Below the pieces are notes generated by a model. The model was given only the letters and a program-made list of their open reading frames with translations. It ran no database searches and was not told where the DNA came from. Of a stretch of DNA of 64,000 nt, positions 34,161 through 47,037 are shown in pieces. The position numbers and the translations under genes were made by a program. Position 1 is the first letter of the stretch. Every line of letters begins with the position of its first letter. Origin of the DNA: Sipunculus nudus (lineage: Eukaryota > Annelida > Sipuncula > Golfingiida > Sipunculidae); NCBI GenBank assembly GCA_026874595.1, contig CM049308.1:23274367-23338366 (forward strand), read 5' to 3'.

Positions 34161-35843
34161 AAACACCTCCAATTTTAAAACAAATATGACTGAGGACAGA
34201 ACTGTAGGTTAAAAATGCTTGAATATTTATCTGTTTGTTTAGTAAAGATGCTTTTTTATGTCTTTATATACAAGTATTATTTAAAATGAACCACATAATG
34301 TTCAGTAATTACAATTTATATCCAATAATGCTTTACAAGTTGCAAATTGGCAAGGTCAAGATGCAAGGAAGTTTATCCAGGCTGCATAATTCTGTAAACA
34401 ACTGAGGGCTGTCCAAGTGCAGTTGGTAGGTTAATTGTCAGATTATTCATAAGGAGATGCTTGGCATCTAAAGTGTCTTATTAGCCCTGGCAGTGATTAG
34501 GAAAGATGTTCAGAGAGACCAATTGGGATGAAGAAAGTTTCACTGTGGTCATGTTATATTGGGCCTTTGAATTGAAAAGGCCCTAAATAGAATCAATTCA
34601 GTTATCTATTCTTTACCTTAATTTAATTCTCAATTAAATTCTTACTTTATTGGAAATTTCAGACTTTTTAAAAAATAAAAGTAATTTTACAAAAATGGAT
34701 GTTTGTAAATATCAGCAAATAAAAGAAAAACATAACTCTCTCTCTGTTTTTTTTGCAGACATATATTTCTGTGCAAGTGGAGTGGTCCCCCAGTGAACAT
34801 TTAAAATAAATTTTGGGAATTTAACATATACCATGAAGAGCTTTAACATCATGACTTGCTCTGTCAAATTTGACAACTAACAGAGGTGGTACAATTGCAA
34901 AAAATAATAATAAAAATGAATCGATTCAGAGGTTAATAATTAATTACAATTTAATCAAAGGCATGCAATTCAATACATCAATTCTTCAGAACATTGTTAC
35001 ACCACTATGTTATATCATAGGTTAAATATTTTTATCTCAGTTCCTGTTTGGTTAATGAATAGAGTTAAAACAAATTTTAAGACCAGAATAGGGAGAGGAT
35101 ATTGGAGGTGAAACTGAGATCACTTGGAGCGAGGTAGGTCTTGGAGAGGAGAAGGAGCAAACAATAGTTAACAATAGAGGGAATTCTGTTTGCAAGAAAT
35201 TTCATCTCTTTTGCAAGCTTCATCAGCTACATAGATCCAGTTGGCTCACCAAGGACACTATATATAAACTTACAAAGCAAGAAATGTGATGCCATGTTTA
35301 ATCAATCTGTTCTTCCTGTACTTGTGTCAGTTTCCTGTTTTCTTTACAGTATTCCTGTGACATTGATATATTATCTCCTGTCATTAAATTAAGGCTCTGT
35401 GATGCCTTCTTCACTATTACATAAGTGTCATTTCCAGATTACACCAAAAGCAACTTGAGCTCCACATTACTGATAGCAACATATGAAAGGTACCTTATAT
35501 TAATACCACTATATGAAAATGTAACTTGGAATATCACCATATTATGAAATGTATCATATTGATATCATATCCCATGAGATTAATGTATGATGATGTATTA
35601 TTATGAAATTATCAGATCTCCCTTCAAAGTAACTCATTACTTCCTTCTATGTAATATCTGTGACATTAGGTGCGCTAATTAATTCTCCTGTTTTTGCAGC
35701 TGTTTGCAGCTTCAAAAGCAAGTCGGAAATTTGCTCAGTATCAAAGATGTATTATACTTTTATTGTTGACCAGAAAACAGATTCAGTGACACCAGGGTCC
35801 TGTTGTTGAGCATGGTGGCATGATGGTTAGGCTGCTTAACTTA
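34161..35843. other. AT-rich DNA with two strong splice-acceptor-like sites
   Basis: CTCTCTCTGTTTTTTTTGCAG ends at 34758 and is followed by 16 open codons and a stop (34807-34809) that overlaps an AATAAA. CTCCTGTTTTTGCAG ends at 35699 and is followed by 29 open codons. Neither encodes anything I recognise, and no upstream exon can be joined to them. They are recorded only as candidate exon starts. Confidence 0.2.
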
Positions 35844-36261
35844 ACTGCAAGGTTGACCAGCCTCTGTGGCTCAAGGGTAGAGCATAGGGCTCAAAGGTGT
35901 GAGTTCTAATCTCAGCCAAGGGCCCCCACCCAAGATGAGCACTCCGCAGGCTTAATGGGAAGTTTAAGCCCAATGACTGTGTTTCACTCACAAACGGATT
36001 CCCCTTTCAGGGGTTCCTGGCTGTAATGACTTAGCAATGGAGATGATTACACACTAAGGGACTGCAGATGCAAAAGTCCCTGCTTGGGCCTGATTGACAC
36101 CAGGATGTAAAATGATAGGAAGCATGTAATACTACCCTGTCAAGTATTCTGAAACCAGAATGGAATTTCTGAAGATCTACATACAATTGAGTTAAGCTGG
36201 CATTAAATAAAAGGAGGTGGTTAACTCAAACAAAAAAAAAAATAAAAAAAAAAGACTGCAA
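35844..36261 (+). mobile_element. tRNA-derived SINE with target-site duplication
   Basis: The head has a perfect A box TGGCTCAAGGG (35867-35877) and a B box GTTCTAATC (35903-35911, one change from GTTCGAATC), about 36 bases apart as in a tRNA gene. A body of about 300 bp leads to an A-rich tail (36229-36253). The element (35851-36254) is flanked by the direct repeat ACTGCAA at 35844-35850 and 36255-36261, as expected of LINE-driven insertion. It should be transcribed by RNA polymerase III from its internal promoter if still active. The head could not fold as a functional tRNA without the mutated positions being tolerated. Confidence 0.8.
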
Positions 36262-38038
36262 AGTGTTGGGTCAGAACTTCATTCAGAACTTCTGTTTGTC
36301 TAAGACCCTGAAAAAAAGTCTTTACCACAGGGTGTGCCCTCTCTGCCCAAGAGTGACTCGGTACTGGTCATGGATTACAAAAATAATACAAATGAACTTC
36401 AATCTGGCATCTATTATATGGCTACTTCTGTAGAATGTTCTTAGTGGGGGCTAAGTAAAGCTGTTAAGCTGAAAAGCAGGGTGTTAAAGTCAGGTGAGAC
36501 TGACATTGTCAGTGATATTAAACTGTTAACCCAACCTTTATCTTTTCCCAAATTTTGTAGGACATTCTAGTTTGGAAATTAGAAAGTAAAGTTTGTATTT
36601 TGATTTCAGCACAGATTTAAATTTTAGACAATATTATATTATAATATTTGAAAAAAATATGAAACAAATAAAAGTAAGGATAATGAAAAAAAAATGAAAC
36701 AAATAAAGATTAATGAAAATAATGGAAAAAAACATTATTTTTATATGTGTGATGCATTGTTTATTGATAAATGTTTTACTAAAATAAAACCATTATTGTC
36801 TGGCTGATGAAATAAAATAGAATTAAATACATATCAAATTTAAGTATTACTGAAAGATTTTTTTGCTTTAATTGGCACAGAAAAAAAGCTGTAAGAATAT
36901 TACATTATATGGGAAATCCTTTGGATCTCTTAGATTTTGCGTTTCCCCATGGAAACTATGGTATCTTTATAATTAATACAGAGTTGGGTTTTTTCTAGAC
37001 CACCGTTTACCTGCTTCCATTCTGATTTGACTCTCCAAATTCGCAGACATATCAGTGGTGTGCTCTTCTAGGACAAATTTGTTTTACTTTGGGGAATTAT
37101 GCCCTATTAAGCTGAATAATTTATAATTTTAATATTTTCCCATAAGGTGCCCCTATTTCTTTACATTTTTCTTTATTTATTTTTATACATTCAAAAATAT
37201 CTTTCCATGATAACCATGGTTTCAAAAGTTTGGCCAATTCATGTGATTAACTAAGTTTTTTGTTTTTTAAAAAAGAAGCCCAACAACTTAATTATCATTC
37301 AGGTTGGGTATGGGTGGGGTCGTGGGGTTCACATATATTTGTTAAGATCTGTTGACTGTAGGGACGGTGAAACATGAAAAAATATCACCAGTACATCTTT
37401 AAATTGATAAGAAACTAGAATCTGGAGTCGGGACATACAGACCAAGGTTGAAATGGTTTCTTTGCTAAATGCTTTCATCAAAATATATCAACCTACTTTC
37501 TTTTAATCTGGGAGAGTTGTCAGTTTTGCATCAGAACTACTTATTCCATGACAATTTACTGTACCTAAACCAAAAATTTAATACTGTTGGAAAATATTTT
37601 TCTGGGCCTATCTTTTTCACATTGGCAGCTATACGTTTCGTGTACAAGAGACTTCAACGACATATGCATGTGTATACAAATAACACATGTGTCTCTTAAC
37701 ATGCCTTAAACTATTCCCTCAACTGACTACACTGAATAAACATTGTGTTTTTAGATGTCACCTGAGCTGCAACTAATACAAAGCATCTTTCATATAATTT
37801 CACGGTAGAATGCTTCTTTATACAATCGTTATATATACGATATTACCCAAGCATTGAAGCTGTCAGACTTTTTCTATGTTGATATTTTGGAGCAGGGTGT
37901 TTCTGGAGAATTCTAGCAGAAGTAATCTTTATATCGTATAAGTGAAACACATGACAAAAGTTCCTCCAAAACCCTTAGGATAAAATATGCGTCGTTACGT
38001 TCCTATTAGCTCATTACAAAAATATGCATGAGACAGAG
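36262..38038. other. AT-rich DNA without a recognisable gene
   Basis: The 76-codon frame at 37469-37699 has no recognisable domain. Around 36650-36720 the phrase ATGAAACAAATAAA is repeated twice, a small local duplication. Confidence 0.4.
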
Positions 38039-38055
38039 CCGTGGATTTTCCACGG
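38039..38055. other. Perfect GC-rich hairpin
   Basis: CCGTGGA-TTT-TCCACGG, a 7-bp perfect stem with a 3-base loop, standing out in AT-rich unique DNA. No downstream T run suggests a terminator role; function unknown. Confidence 0.5.
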
Positions 38056-39520
38056 GAGCAGCTGGTTTTAATTTATTTAGTACTAAACCATTTTGTCCAT
38101 GTCCTGAGAACAACTTCAATAATCTTCATTTTAGGAGAAAGGTTTGGATTTTCTTTTAAAAATATCTCCTGAAATATGCACATTGTTAATATTTACATTG
38201 ACGTATATTTCATATATACCTATTTGGGTTCATGAATGAACCATCTGACCTTTAATTAAGGAGTCATTTCATTCTGTATGATGACTTCCTATGACTCCAT
38301 AGTATTAAACTGGTGTATTATACATGTTGTAACCCAGTCAGAGAAACCTTTGTAGAAACTCTGCATGGTTTTCCATTACATGAAATACCAGGAACTTTTT
38401 AAGGTTTCCAAATGATGCCCTAGTTAAACCTAACAACCATAATATGAAATGATCATATCCCATATTCCAGTCAGGTAAGGAAGTCTTTAAAACATGGGAA
38501 CGGTCCATTACTGTTTCTAGGGGATAAACAGTTTGTTAGTGTTATTATCAGCCTCTTTTCATGGCCAATGGCTTCATGCCTTTAATTATACTTGGTGTTC
38601 TGTCTTGGTGGCTGCAGTGGGCTGACTTACATGCTGCTGTCTGCAGCAAGAAGTGAACTTCCTGTTCCAGTGGTTACCAAACAACCAATTTCTGTATCCC
38701 ACATACAAATAACTAGGTATCCCAGCCATCCATGTAGATCTGTATACTGTGGTTTCAAATTCATGATATTCCTAAAGGGGAATATTGCAAAAATAAACCT
38801 TTGTTAATATATATATGAGGTCCCATCACAAAAGCAAGTTGAAAAGATGAAGATTGACATTATGAATAAAAAATGTGTATGGTCAAATATTGATATTTTA
38901 AATGATATCAGAATTTCCAATTGTCTGCCATTGACAAACACTATTTAATTGTTGTTGATGAGATTTTGTGCTTATATTTTATATAATTAATTCACTAAAT
39001 AATGTTTATACTGTTTATACACTGTGCATTGGTCTTTTGTTTTGTGAGATTGCATAAATGGAACCCTAGCAAAATTCTAAAAAAAAAAATGAAAATTGCG
39101 AAATTTAACTCTGCAAATATGAAGCCAACTATAGTATTTAGATCTATTTATAGATACATTTGTGTATATGGACAAATTGATAAAAGTTGGCATCAGGTGT
39201 AACTTATGCTTAAAAATAATATTGAATAATGGCACAAAAAAAGTTTAGATTGAAGCATGATGTTTTTAATAAAGGATATAGGAGCAATTGATGTTTGATA
39301 CAGTATCTACTGATGGAGGTTGATGCTAATCATACCAGGAGGATTATATGGTATGTTACTTAGTTTCTGGGTTTTAGGCCCAGGTTTATATGCATGGTGT
39401 CTTAGGAACAAGCTAGAGGGTATGATCAATAAGTTTAGACTTATAAAGTACATCTTTCTTTGAAGTTCTGTTGGGATATCACAATATTTGAATTTGAGAT
39501 GCTTGCAGATATTGAATAAT
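38056..39520. other. AT-rich DNA with a worn short repeat
   Basis: The segment 38735-38805 (TATACTGTGG, CCTAAAGGGGAATATTGCAA, AATAAACC) resembles 9285-9385. The 71-codon frame at 38592-38807 runs through it and is not considered real. Confidence 0.35.
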
Positions 39521-39568
39521 GGGGGGGGGGGGAGTCTAAATCCCTAACCACCAGGCCACATTCACCCC
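39521..39568 (-). repeat. Poly-G run and tRNA-like fragment, possible SINE remnant
   Basis: Twelve G (39521-39532) are followed by sequence whose reverse complement reads TGGCCTGGTGGTTAGGGATT, one mismatch from the polymerase III A-box pattern. No B box or body can be recognised, so this is at best a small SINE fragment. Confidence 0.3.
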
Positions 39569-41765
39569 ATTCATCTTAAACAATGTTTTAAGAACCCCTT
39601 CCTGTTCATTAATTAATTTAGACCAGCAGTTATTCATAGTAGCTAGTGTCCATATAAGTAAACCAACTTGGCAGTGAATATGACAGAAATCCTCACATCT
39701 ATGTTCAAAATAACAGTGTCTGACTAACTGACAGCTGATAGGTAAAGTCCAGGAAACATAGCATACTGACAATAATGATATGATGACTTGTGCTAGAACT
39801 CCCACGCCAGATATACTTGTATTATGATATCACCATATATGGGGATCAGTTTTATTTAATTATCATGATATGAAAAATCGATATTGTCCCAACCCTAGGT
39901 TACTGTGGGTTCTGCATTTCTCATATGTAAGTCCTGCATGAGGGTTTGACCCTCAGAATCCAACACTGCATTAGTTCAGATTCCCATGTGTGAATTCTAT
40001 ACAAACATCCCACACACATGGACATCCATGTGTAGGAAAGAACAAGATATACCAGTAACTAACTGGTTGGATTTCTCAATGCCTGGAACTGCATGAGAAC
40101 CATATTTGTAAAATAAAGGCACCCCCATGCAGATAAAATACTATGAAGACTTTATTTGAATTATAATGTCAGTCCAACAATTATTTGGAGAGGAAATTAA
40201 AGCCACAGGTTTTCTTATAGTAATAAAAAAAAGAAATACTTGTATCTAAAGAAACTGTAAGGCTCAGAGTCTATAAATATCACATGGGAATGAGATTTTC
40301 TGCATTTATTTGATTTGCAAAGTGTAATTTAGTTGATTTCATCCACTTCCTGGACCACTATGCAGATAATTAAACATCAACACAACTGTTTTGTTTCCCA
40401 TTACCTGATGGGCTTATAATCAGCTTAAGAACCCTTTGATTATTTATTAAGACAAATGGCACAGGACCAACTTGTTCCTGTGTTAATGATTTCAATATGG
40501 GAGTGCTCATGTATGCGTTGCTCTGTAGTTACCCAGCAATGTTTATTGGTTATCATATAACATTAATTTGACAGTTTGCTTTTTGGAGAAATGGAATAAT
40601 TAATTAACAAATCAGGACTCAATTAACTTATTATTCAAACAGTTGTGACAGTTTATATTTTGCCACTGGGTCTCTACCATGTCTCCAGACTCAGAGCTTG
40701 ATATTTGCATCAGAAAACCTGATGTGTAGGTAATTTTCATTATGTGCAGGAGAAATTTGGTAAGCCATTGCCTCAATAACCAGCAGCAACAAAATCACTA
40801 GCGTTTTATTTTGGCCTCTCTTTCCCTATCATTTATCGATTCAGTATCTTAATAAGTCATTAATAGATCATAAAAAAACCTGACATTCAAAAAAAAAATT
40901 TTCTATATTTTACATGGTATTTAAGAGAAGCATGGTGACAAGGAGTACCACTCTCCTGTATTTGTTTAAGAAAGCAGATAAATTCAAATGTGAGATGCTA
41001 TTCTTATAAAGTGCTTAAAGCTTTGTGGCACAATTCTGAAAGTATAAAATTCCATGTCTTGATATTAATTGGGTGACATTTTCTAAGCTGAAAATATCTT
41101 GCATTTCCTTGCCTTTTACAGCTTATGTATTACAGAACCTGAAAAAAAATTTTCACTTTTTACAAATCGAATTGTTTTAAAATTTTAGAGATAATTATTT
41201 AACAAATCTTAAGCCAGAATGGTGAGTTCATGCAGTCTTTTAATGTTGAAGCAATCAGCCTTGTCACAAGATCATGAACAGTCTCTCTGTATAATTATAT
41301 AACGTTAAATGACAAAACCTTGTCGAGATATAATAATGAAATTTCAGTTGAGTGAATTTTTATTTGAATTTGTACTAAATTGAAGGAATGTTAAATAATT
41401 ACACAATCACTGGTGTATTCCATTTTTTTCAGTAAATGGTTTGTATACCTCATAAGAAAACAAATTTCACCAGTTTTGCTGAAAAAAAACAAACAAAAAT
41501 TTGCACTTTATATCAGCAAGTATTATAAAAGCATGAGCTGATAAGTGTGTGGAGGTGGGAGTGAAAGGTAAGTCAGTAACACAAAGTGTAGAGCCCATTA
41601 GTAGAATCCATACCTTGGATTCCTGTCAAATTATCCTCATCTGTAGAGCTTGCAGTATTCTTCAGGTACTCACATCAGTCTCACACACCTTAATTAATAA
41701 GCAAATTTTCTTATTCACACTTTGCCATTACAGAAATTGCTACCTGGCTGTTTACCAGTGATAAG
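39569..41765. other. AT-rich unique DNA
   Basis: No gene or repeat family supported. The minus 89-codon frame at 39536-39805 begins in the preceding fragment and resembles nothing known. Around 39830-39895 there is ATATCACCATATATGGGGAT followed by TCGATATTGTCCCAACCC, phrases that look like worn dispersed sequence. Confidence 0.4.
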
Positions 41766-41915
41766 GTGCCCTCTGGGTCCTCACGCTGGCAGCGTTAGGC
41801 CCCAGCGCTGCCCAGTGCTTATTAGCTGTCTCCCTAGAGTCGGGGCTTGTTCTTGAAGTGAAGAGGCCAGTGCAGTATCCACAGAACTGGTGTCATAGGT
41901 TTTCTGTCAAGGGAG
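41766..41915. other. GC-rich island with a strong hairpin
   Basis: About 150 bases are clearly more GC-rich than their surroundings. At 41786-41794 CTGGCAGCG pairs with CGCTGCCCAG (41806-41815) with one bulged C around a loop TTAGGCCCCAG, extendable by two pairs outward. No open frame or repeat partner in the window explains it. It could be a conserved non-coding element, a structured RNA, or an insertion of other origin. Confidence 0.35.
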
Positions 41916-42514
41916 GAGTCTGGTGTTTCAGCCATGTGTCCATTAAAAAAGTTGATAGAATAATAGGAACTGGCATATCAGTTTACTGTACGTAGGACTA
42001 CTTCAGCCATGCACAGACAATGTATAATAAGCTTATTGTGCTGGGTGCTCCGGTGACAACACTAATTAATTAAACTGGCAAAGTGATACAGGTAGCCATA
42101 TTGACTTGGTCAATATGAACAAGATTATGCTTTAGTACATGTTATATTTGAAAGACTATGGAGGCAAAATTAAGGTAAAAGGCTTGAATTTTAGCAGCAG
42201 TAATATCCAAGTTCTATTCTTTATTTTTCTCCTTGGAAATGTTTATTTTTATATAAAAAAAGTCCTTCTAAATTGCCGAGTTTTTTTATGGCAGTTTGGA
42301 AAGCTTTGACTTTTATTAAGAGTAAATCATGGGATTACTTATGCCTTTGTTACATTTAGTAATGTACTCAGTGATCAGTTTATCTTTACAAATCCTGATT
42401 CGCTGACAATTCATCATGCCATATATTCATTACTAAGATTAATGATGTATAAAATATTCAATCATTTTAATCATTTTAAAAGTATCTGATTATGTATAGA
42501 TCAGTGGGATTTCC
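41916..42514. other. Unassigned AT-rich DNA
   Basis: No gene or repeat supported. Confidence 0.4.
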
Positions 42515-42715
42515 TCAGGGGATCCTGAAGAAAGCAGGGGTCCAACTCAGGAGGACTAATGATAAAACTTAAAAAAAAAAATGGTCTCCAGGACCAAAAA
42601 AAGGGTAGGTCCAGGCTGAAAAAATTGATCTGAAATCCTGAAAAAGGGGCTAAAAAAGGGAAGGGTTTTGACCCTTTTGACCCCTCCTCTTAATCTGCTT
42701 GTGTGTCCTAAAATT
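42515..42715. repeat. GGATCC-type dispersed repeat, second relative
   Basis: GGGATTTCCTCAGGGGATCC opens the segment and TTTTGACCCCTCCTCTTAAT closes it, with an A run and purine-rich AAAAAGGG phrases between. Its composition and borders resemble 17605-17850, but base-by-base alignment is poor. Confidence 0.35.
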
Positions 42716-43488
42716 TCTGCATGAGAGTGTGGTCAACCCTTAGTGTTTGATCCTTTGGCTTTTACTAGGATGATTCAAGCCTGATTGCCACCAGGCCCTC
42801 TCCACAGAAAGATACCCATGTTGAGACTGTCCTGGGAGTACTCTCCTATTGTAGGTCCATGTCTGTATCAAACACTGACTTCGCCTGCTTTTTTTGTGTA
42901 CAAACTGAAAAGTGTTGTCACAAGTCACCTGTTGGAATTAAGGGTATACAACTAGCTTGGATAAAACAATACATGCATATGTAAAAATTTTTTTAGATTT
43001 AAAACATATTTATAACATCATAAAAGGCAATTTAATAAACCCATCAATAGATGTTTCTGAAAAAAAATCAAGTTAAATAGATTTTGAATATTAATAGGAA
43101 ATTATGACAATTTGTGTAGACAAATCTTGTCTTATTTACTGGGCTTGTGTACATTATATTCTGCAATACCTTGCTCATACTCGGAAGACTGATTCATCTC
43201 TTCTGGCATTAAAACGCTTCAGTTCACCAAGTGCATTATAAAGAAAAATAAAATAAATGGATGAAGCATATTTTGTCACACAGTCCAATGGTATCAATTT
43301 TACCATGTTCTTACACCTAAGTTTACACATAGTAGAAGCTCCTTGATAGGTAGGAGATTGATGCACAAACTTAATGAAAAAAAAATGAACCTGGCCCATC
43401 ATCTGTACATTTAATTTAAAAATGAGTTCCACTCTTCTTTGCCTTTAATTGTTTCTCCTGCAAGATACAGATATATTTTTCGAGAACG
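42716..43488. other. Unassigned AT-rich DNA
   Basis: The minus-strand frames of 62 and 85 codons (42740-42928, 43175-43432) show no recognisable domain. Confidence 0.4.
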
Positions 43489-43815
43489 GGACTCAGACTC
43501 TACAGTCCTTGACTAGGAGTTGTACTCGTACATGGAAGTCAAGACTAAAAATTTTGCCAGATTCCAGCTAGATCTAGTCCTGGATAAAATATTCTGTTGA
43601 ATAAGTTCTTGTCTACTTATTGGAAACAAAAAATAAGCAAATGAATTTTTCTCTAAATCTTGTTTAAAGTATTCTTTACCTTAATTTCTTGAATCTATCT
43701 TTACAAAGGACTTGGACTCAAAGAAAGAGGATCTAGATTAAACCATCCATGACTAGGGCTTGAACTTGACTGGCATTGACTCGGACTCGCACTTGAACTC
43801 AGGTAGCGTCGACTC
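43489..43815 (+). repeat. GGACTC array, copy 2
   Basis: Blocks of GGACTC, GACTCG and ACTTGGACT-type hexamers at about 43489-43600 and 43708-43815 flank a non-repeated spacer, the same plan as at 26881-27260. The spacers also share phrases such as GTATTCTTTA / ATATTCTTTA, so this is a dispersed element and not two chance microsatellites. Confidence 0.6.
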
Positions 43816-44927
43816 AATCATGACACTGTCTCCTAGAGCTATTTACAAAAAATAACTGGAATCCATATGTTAATTGTGTTTCTTTTACACATCCAGATCT
43901 CACACTTAGAGACAAACAGACAGACAGGTGTAAGGACAGACTAGCAGTTATGGGTGATAAAAATTTTGATGACAGAATTATTTATCCACTTTTAATCAGT
44001 TTAAGACGAGTTCTGCAAACCTTGCATGTGCAGGATAATACCTGCAAGCCAGGGAATCCTGTCAACCATCGTACTCACAACTATTAAATAGACATTTACA
44101 TCTCTTAAATCACATCAGTGAGCTTAAAAACCTGGCAACCAAGTTTAATGAGGCACTTTGTTTCACAAGGTATTTGGTATGTTTAGTCCAGAAAGCAATG
44201 ATAGAAATACCACATGCTTTCGAGGACCCAGGTAACAACAAACATTACTCAATGGTCCTCAGACATGGGTACTTGTGTTTCTGTCACATATTCATAAAAG
44301 GTCCTTTGTCTGACATGTTATAACACAGCATTGAAAAAAAAAACAATGTGGTTAATTCGTTAAAATAACAGGCTCACTAGGTGTGTGGTGTGCAACATAC
44401 TTCATTCCTGATAAATTGCTTTCATGTCCTTTTGTTAACTTATATTTTGACCCATTTCTGTCTGTCTGTCTGTTTTTAATTGTCTGTGTAAAAGATATTA
44501 GAAACAAAGATGCATTGATCACAGGTAAATTTATGGAAAGTACACCATAAATCTTATATATGTGATCTACATCCAGATATATGTATAAATAGATTCAATT
44601 TGTCTATTAATTATCTGCCTGGAAATTGATTAATGAAAATTGAAACTGATGCTGACATCTTGTGGAATAGTTTGGTACTATCATGAAAATATTCATTACA
44701 GTTTAGATATGGTAAATTATTGATTATAGACTTTTTTGCTTGTGGAAAAATTCAGGGTAAATAACCTTTTTAAGCCTTTGCAATAATATGTGATTAATCT
44801 CTCATGTAAATTCATTATGGCTAAATACAAAATTTTCCTAGTAAAAAAAGTCTGTACACGGAGCTCCAATTTAGTTGTTTTATTATTCTTGATATGGTTA
44901 AGTGTGAGTGAGTGACAAGACTATTTA
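43816..44927. other. Unassigned AT-rich DNA
   Basis: A short (GTCT)n run at about 44459-44472 is the only low-complexity feature; no gene supported. Confidence 0.4.
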
Positions 44928-45230
44928 GCCAGAGGTCTGATCTTGCATGTGTACAATAACTCCAAGAGGAAACATGATAGGAGAAACACAGAGAAACACT
45001 TGTTGGAAGTTTTAAAAAATATTGATTTGTATTTGTTCAGAAGAACCACCAGTTACAGTGGGTGCTATGTATATGCTTTGCACCTTTGATAACACCACCA
45101 TTGATAGCACCCAGTGGCAGTTTATTTACATTTATGTACAGGATTATGGATTGAAGAATGAAATATTGTTGGATACCATAACATTTTAATGAGGAAACCT
45201 AATACTTCATCTGTATTTAACACACCTGGT
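44928..45230 (+). repeat. Dispersed repeat G, copy 1
   Basis: Aligns with 51664-51945. Shared blocks are AGGTCTGATCTTGCA, AACTCCAA, GGAGAAACACAG, AACACT.GTTGGAAG, TGTGTACAGG/TATGTACAGG and GATACCATAA.ATTTTAATGA. No common open frame is preserved, so this is probably a non-coding dispersed repeat or an old duplication. Confidence 0.6.
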
Positions 45231-47037
45231 ATGTGAATAGGTCCCTTAAGGTTTCTGCTCAAATAACTTCTGCTTTCGTATATATTCAAATAACAGTTTC
45301 TGAGAGGTTTGCCTGTTTCTGAACATTTTGATCTCCAGGGAAATTCAGCCATGTAAATTATTGGTTCATTTATTTACTTAGTATCTGGGGAATTTCTTAA
45401 AACCTCCCTGTAGCTCTGTGCAAGATCAAATTAAAGTCCTTACAGGTATGGTTCTTTTAAATTAATGTCATTCTGGTATATAGATAATCAATAACAATAA
45501 GTGCTATGGGCCATGCACCACTAAATTAAATTCCTTCTGCCTTTTATATCTATAGAAACAGCTATTGTATTTTAACAAAGAAGCATTTATATTTAAACTA
45601 TTATGATATCTGCATATCTGTGGCAATATATCTTTCTTTCATATTTGCACATACTATCACATGATAAATATTCAGATATTTGTGCCTGTTCAATTCCTTG
45701 TGAATTGATTGTAGATGAAACCAGGGCATAAAATAGCTCTAGCTGTTTAGCCTGTATCTGCTGTTAATTGAGTTTGGGCTTTGATGGAAGTTTTCAGTGA
45801 ATTCAGAGCTTGCTAATTTAATTTGATTTTACATCATCTCCTCCAGGAGATATCTTGGTGTGCAAGGATATATAAGGGCTTATGTGATACATTAATATAA
45901 ATGATTGATGAAAGTTACAGGATAGGATTGATTACCAGTGGCTCTGAAAAGATTTGATGTGATTATTAAATATTCTCTGGCAAGAAGTTTCTATATGATT
46001 TATCAGCAGTGTTCCAAGAATCAATGGAAGATTTATATTGACAAACATTAATTCGCACAATTATAGTCAGGACATTTCTTTGGATTATACTTTATATTAT
46101 CACAGAAAATGTTGCAGTAAAGATTCAGGGACTTTGTTATAGTATTTTAAGGCAGAGTAAATGTGGTTAATTAGCTCAGTTTCACCTTCATCAGTATATT
46201 TTTTTTATACAAAATTCAATAGTTTATCAATAGTTTTTGCTGAGGTTGATTTTTAAATGTATAATGACAATTAAATTTCATAACAAGTGATGTTTGTTTT
46301 CTGAAATTCTGAAATCTGAACTGTAGCTGTGAAAAAAAATAGATTCAGTGTTATAAAAATGATTCATACTAAAGACAAAGAATCAACTGCTTTATTAGAT
46401 AGGAATTAAATCTGTTGTTTACATAGATAATCTGAAAGAGAGGCATGTTTTCTAATCCATTTTTGTAATTAAGATTGTTATTTAAGCATCTCGTTTAAAG
46501 TTACCTGTTCCAAACAGGTGTTTAAACAAAGGACCATTCAGTTAAAAATTTTCTACCAAAATGATTAATGGTTTTATGCTAGGATAACAAGGACAAAGCC
46601 CACAAGTGTAACCTGCAGAATGTGTGGACTAGCTGGTCCCTTAATAGTAAGAGTATATAGTAACATATTTATTGCACAGCTAATAATGATGGCTTAACTG
46701 GTCTCTGCAGTATTTGGTAAATGATATAACCACGATGTCTTGGCCTTTGTGGCATTTTCAGACAAATGGTATTTATTGTAACTGGACCCATTAAAGGCCA
46801 TGACAATTTTCTTGGAAGTTTTTACATCCCACGACAGCTTTTATCTTCTCCTTCAATTCACTTTGGCCTAAACTTTACAGGCTGCACAGTATCTCCCCAG
46901 CAAAAGAAATAAGCATTGGAGAATGGCTCTGTTCTCTACTGAATCCATAATTCACTGACATTGTCCTGGTAAACCACGGCTGTTCTTGATATGGGAGACA
47001 TATTGTTACAAACATGTTTCAGCTTTGTGTTATATTC
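45231..47037. other. AT-rich unique DNA with a 16-bp palindrome
   Basis: No repeat family of this window is present. ATCTCCT-CC-AGGAGAT, a perfect inverted repeat, lies at 45836-45851 next to a TAATTTAATTTGATTTTA phrase. No gene supported. Confidence 0.4.

Noticed and set aside
34159-34165. A longer continuation of the inverted repeat into the left flank near 33750
   Set aside because: The outer sequences share only short words and are not colinear, so I limited the arms to about 85 bp.
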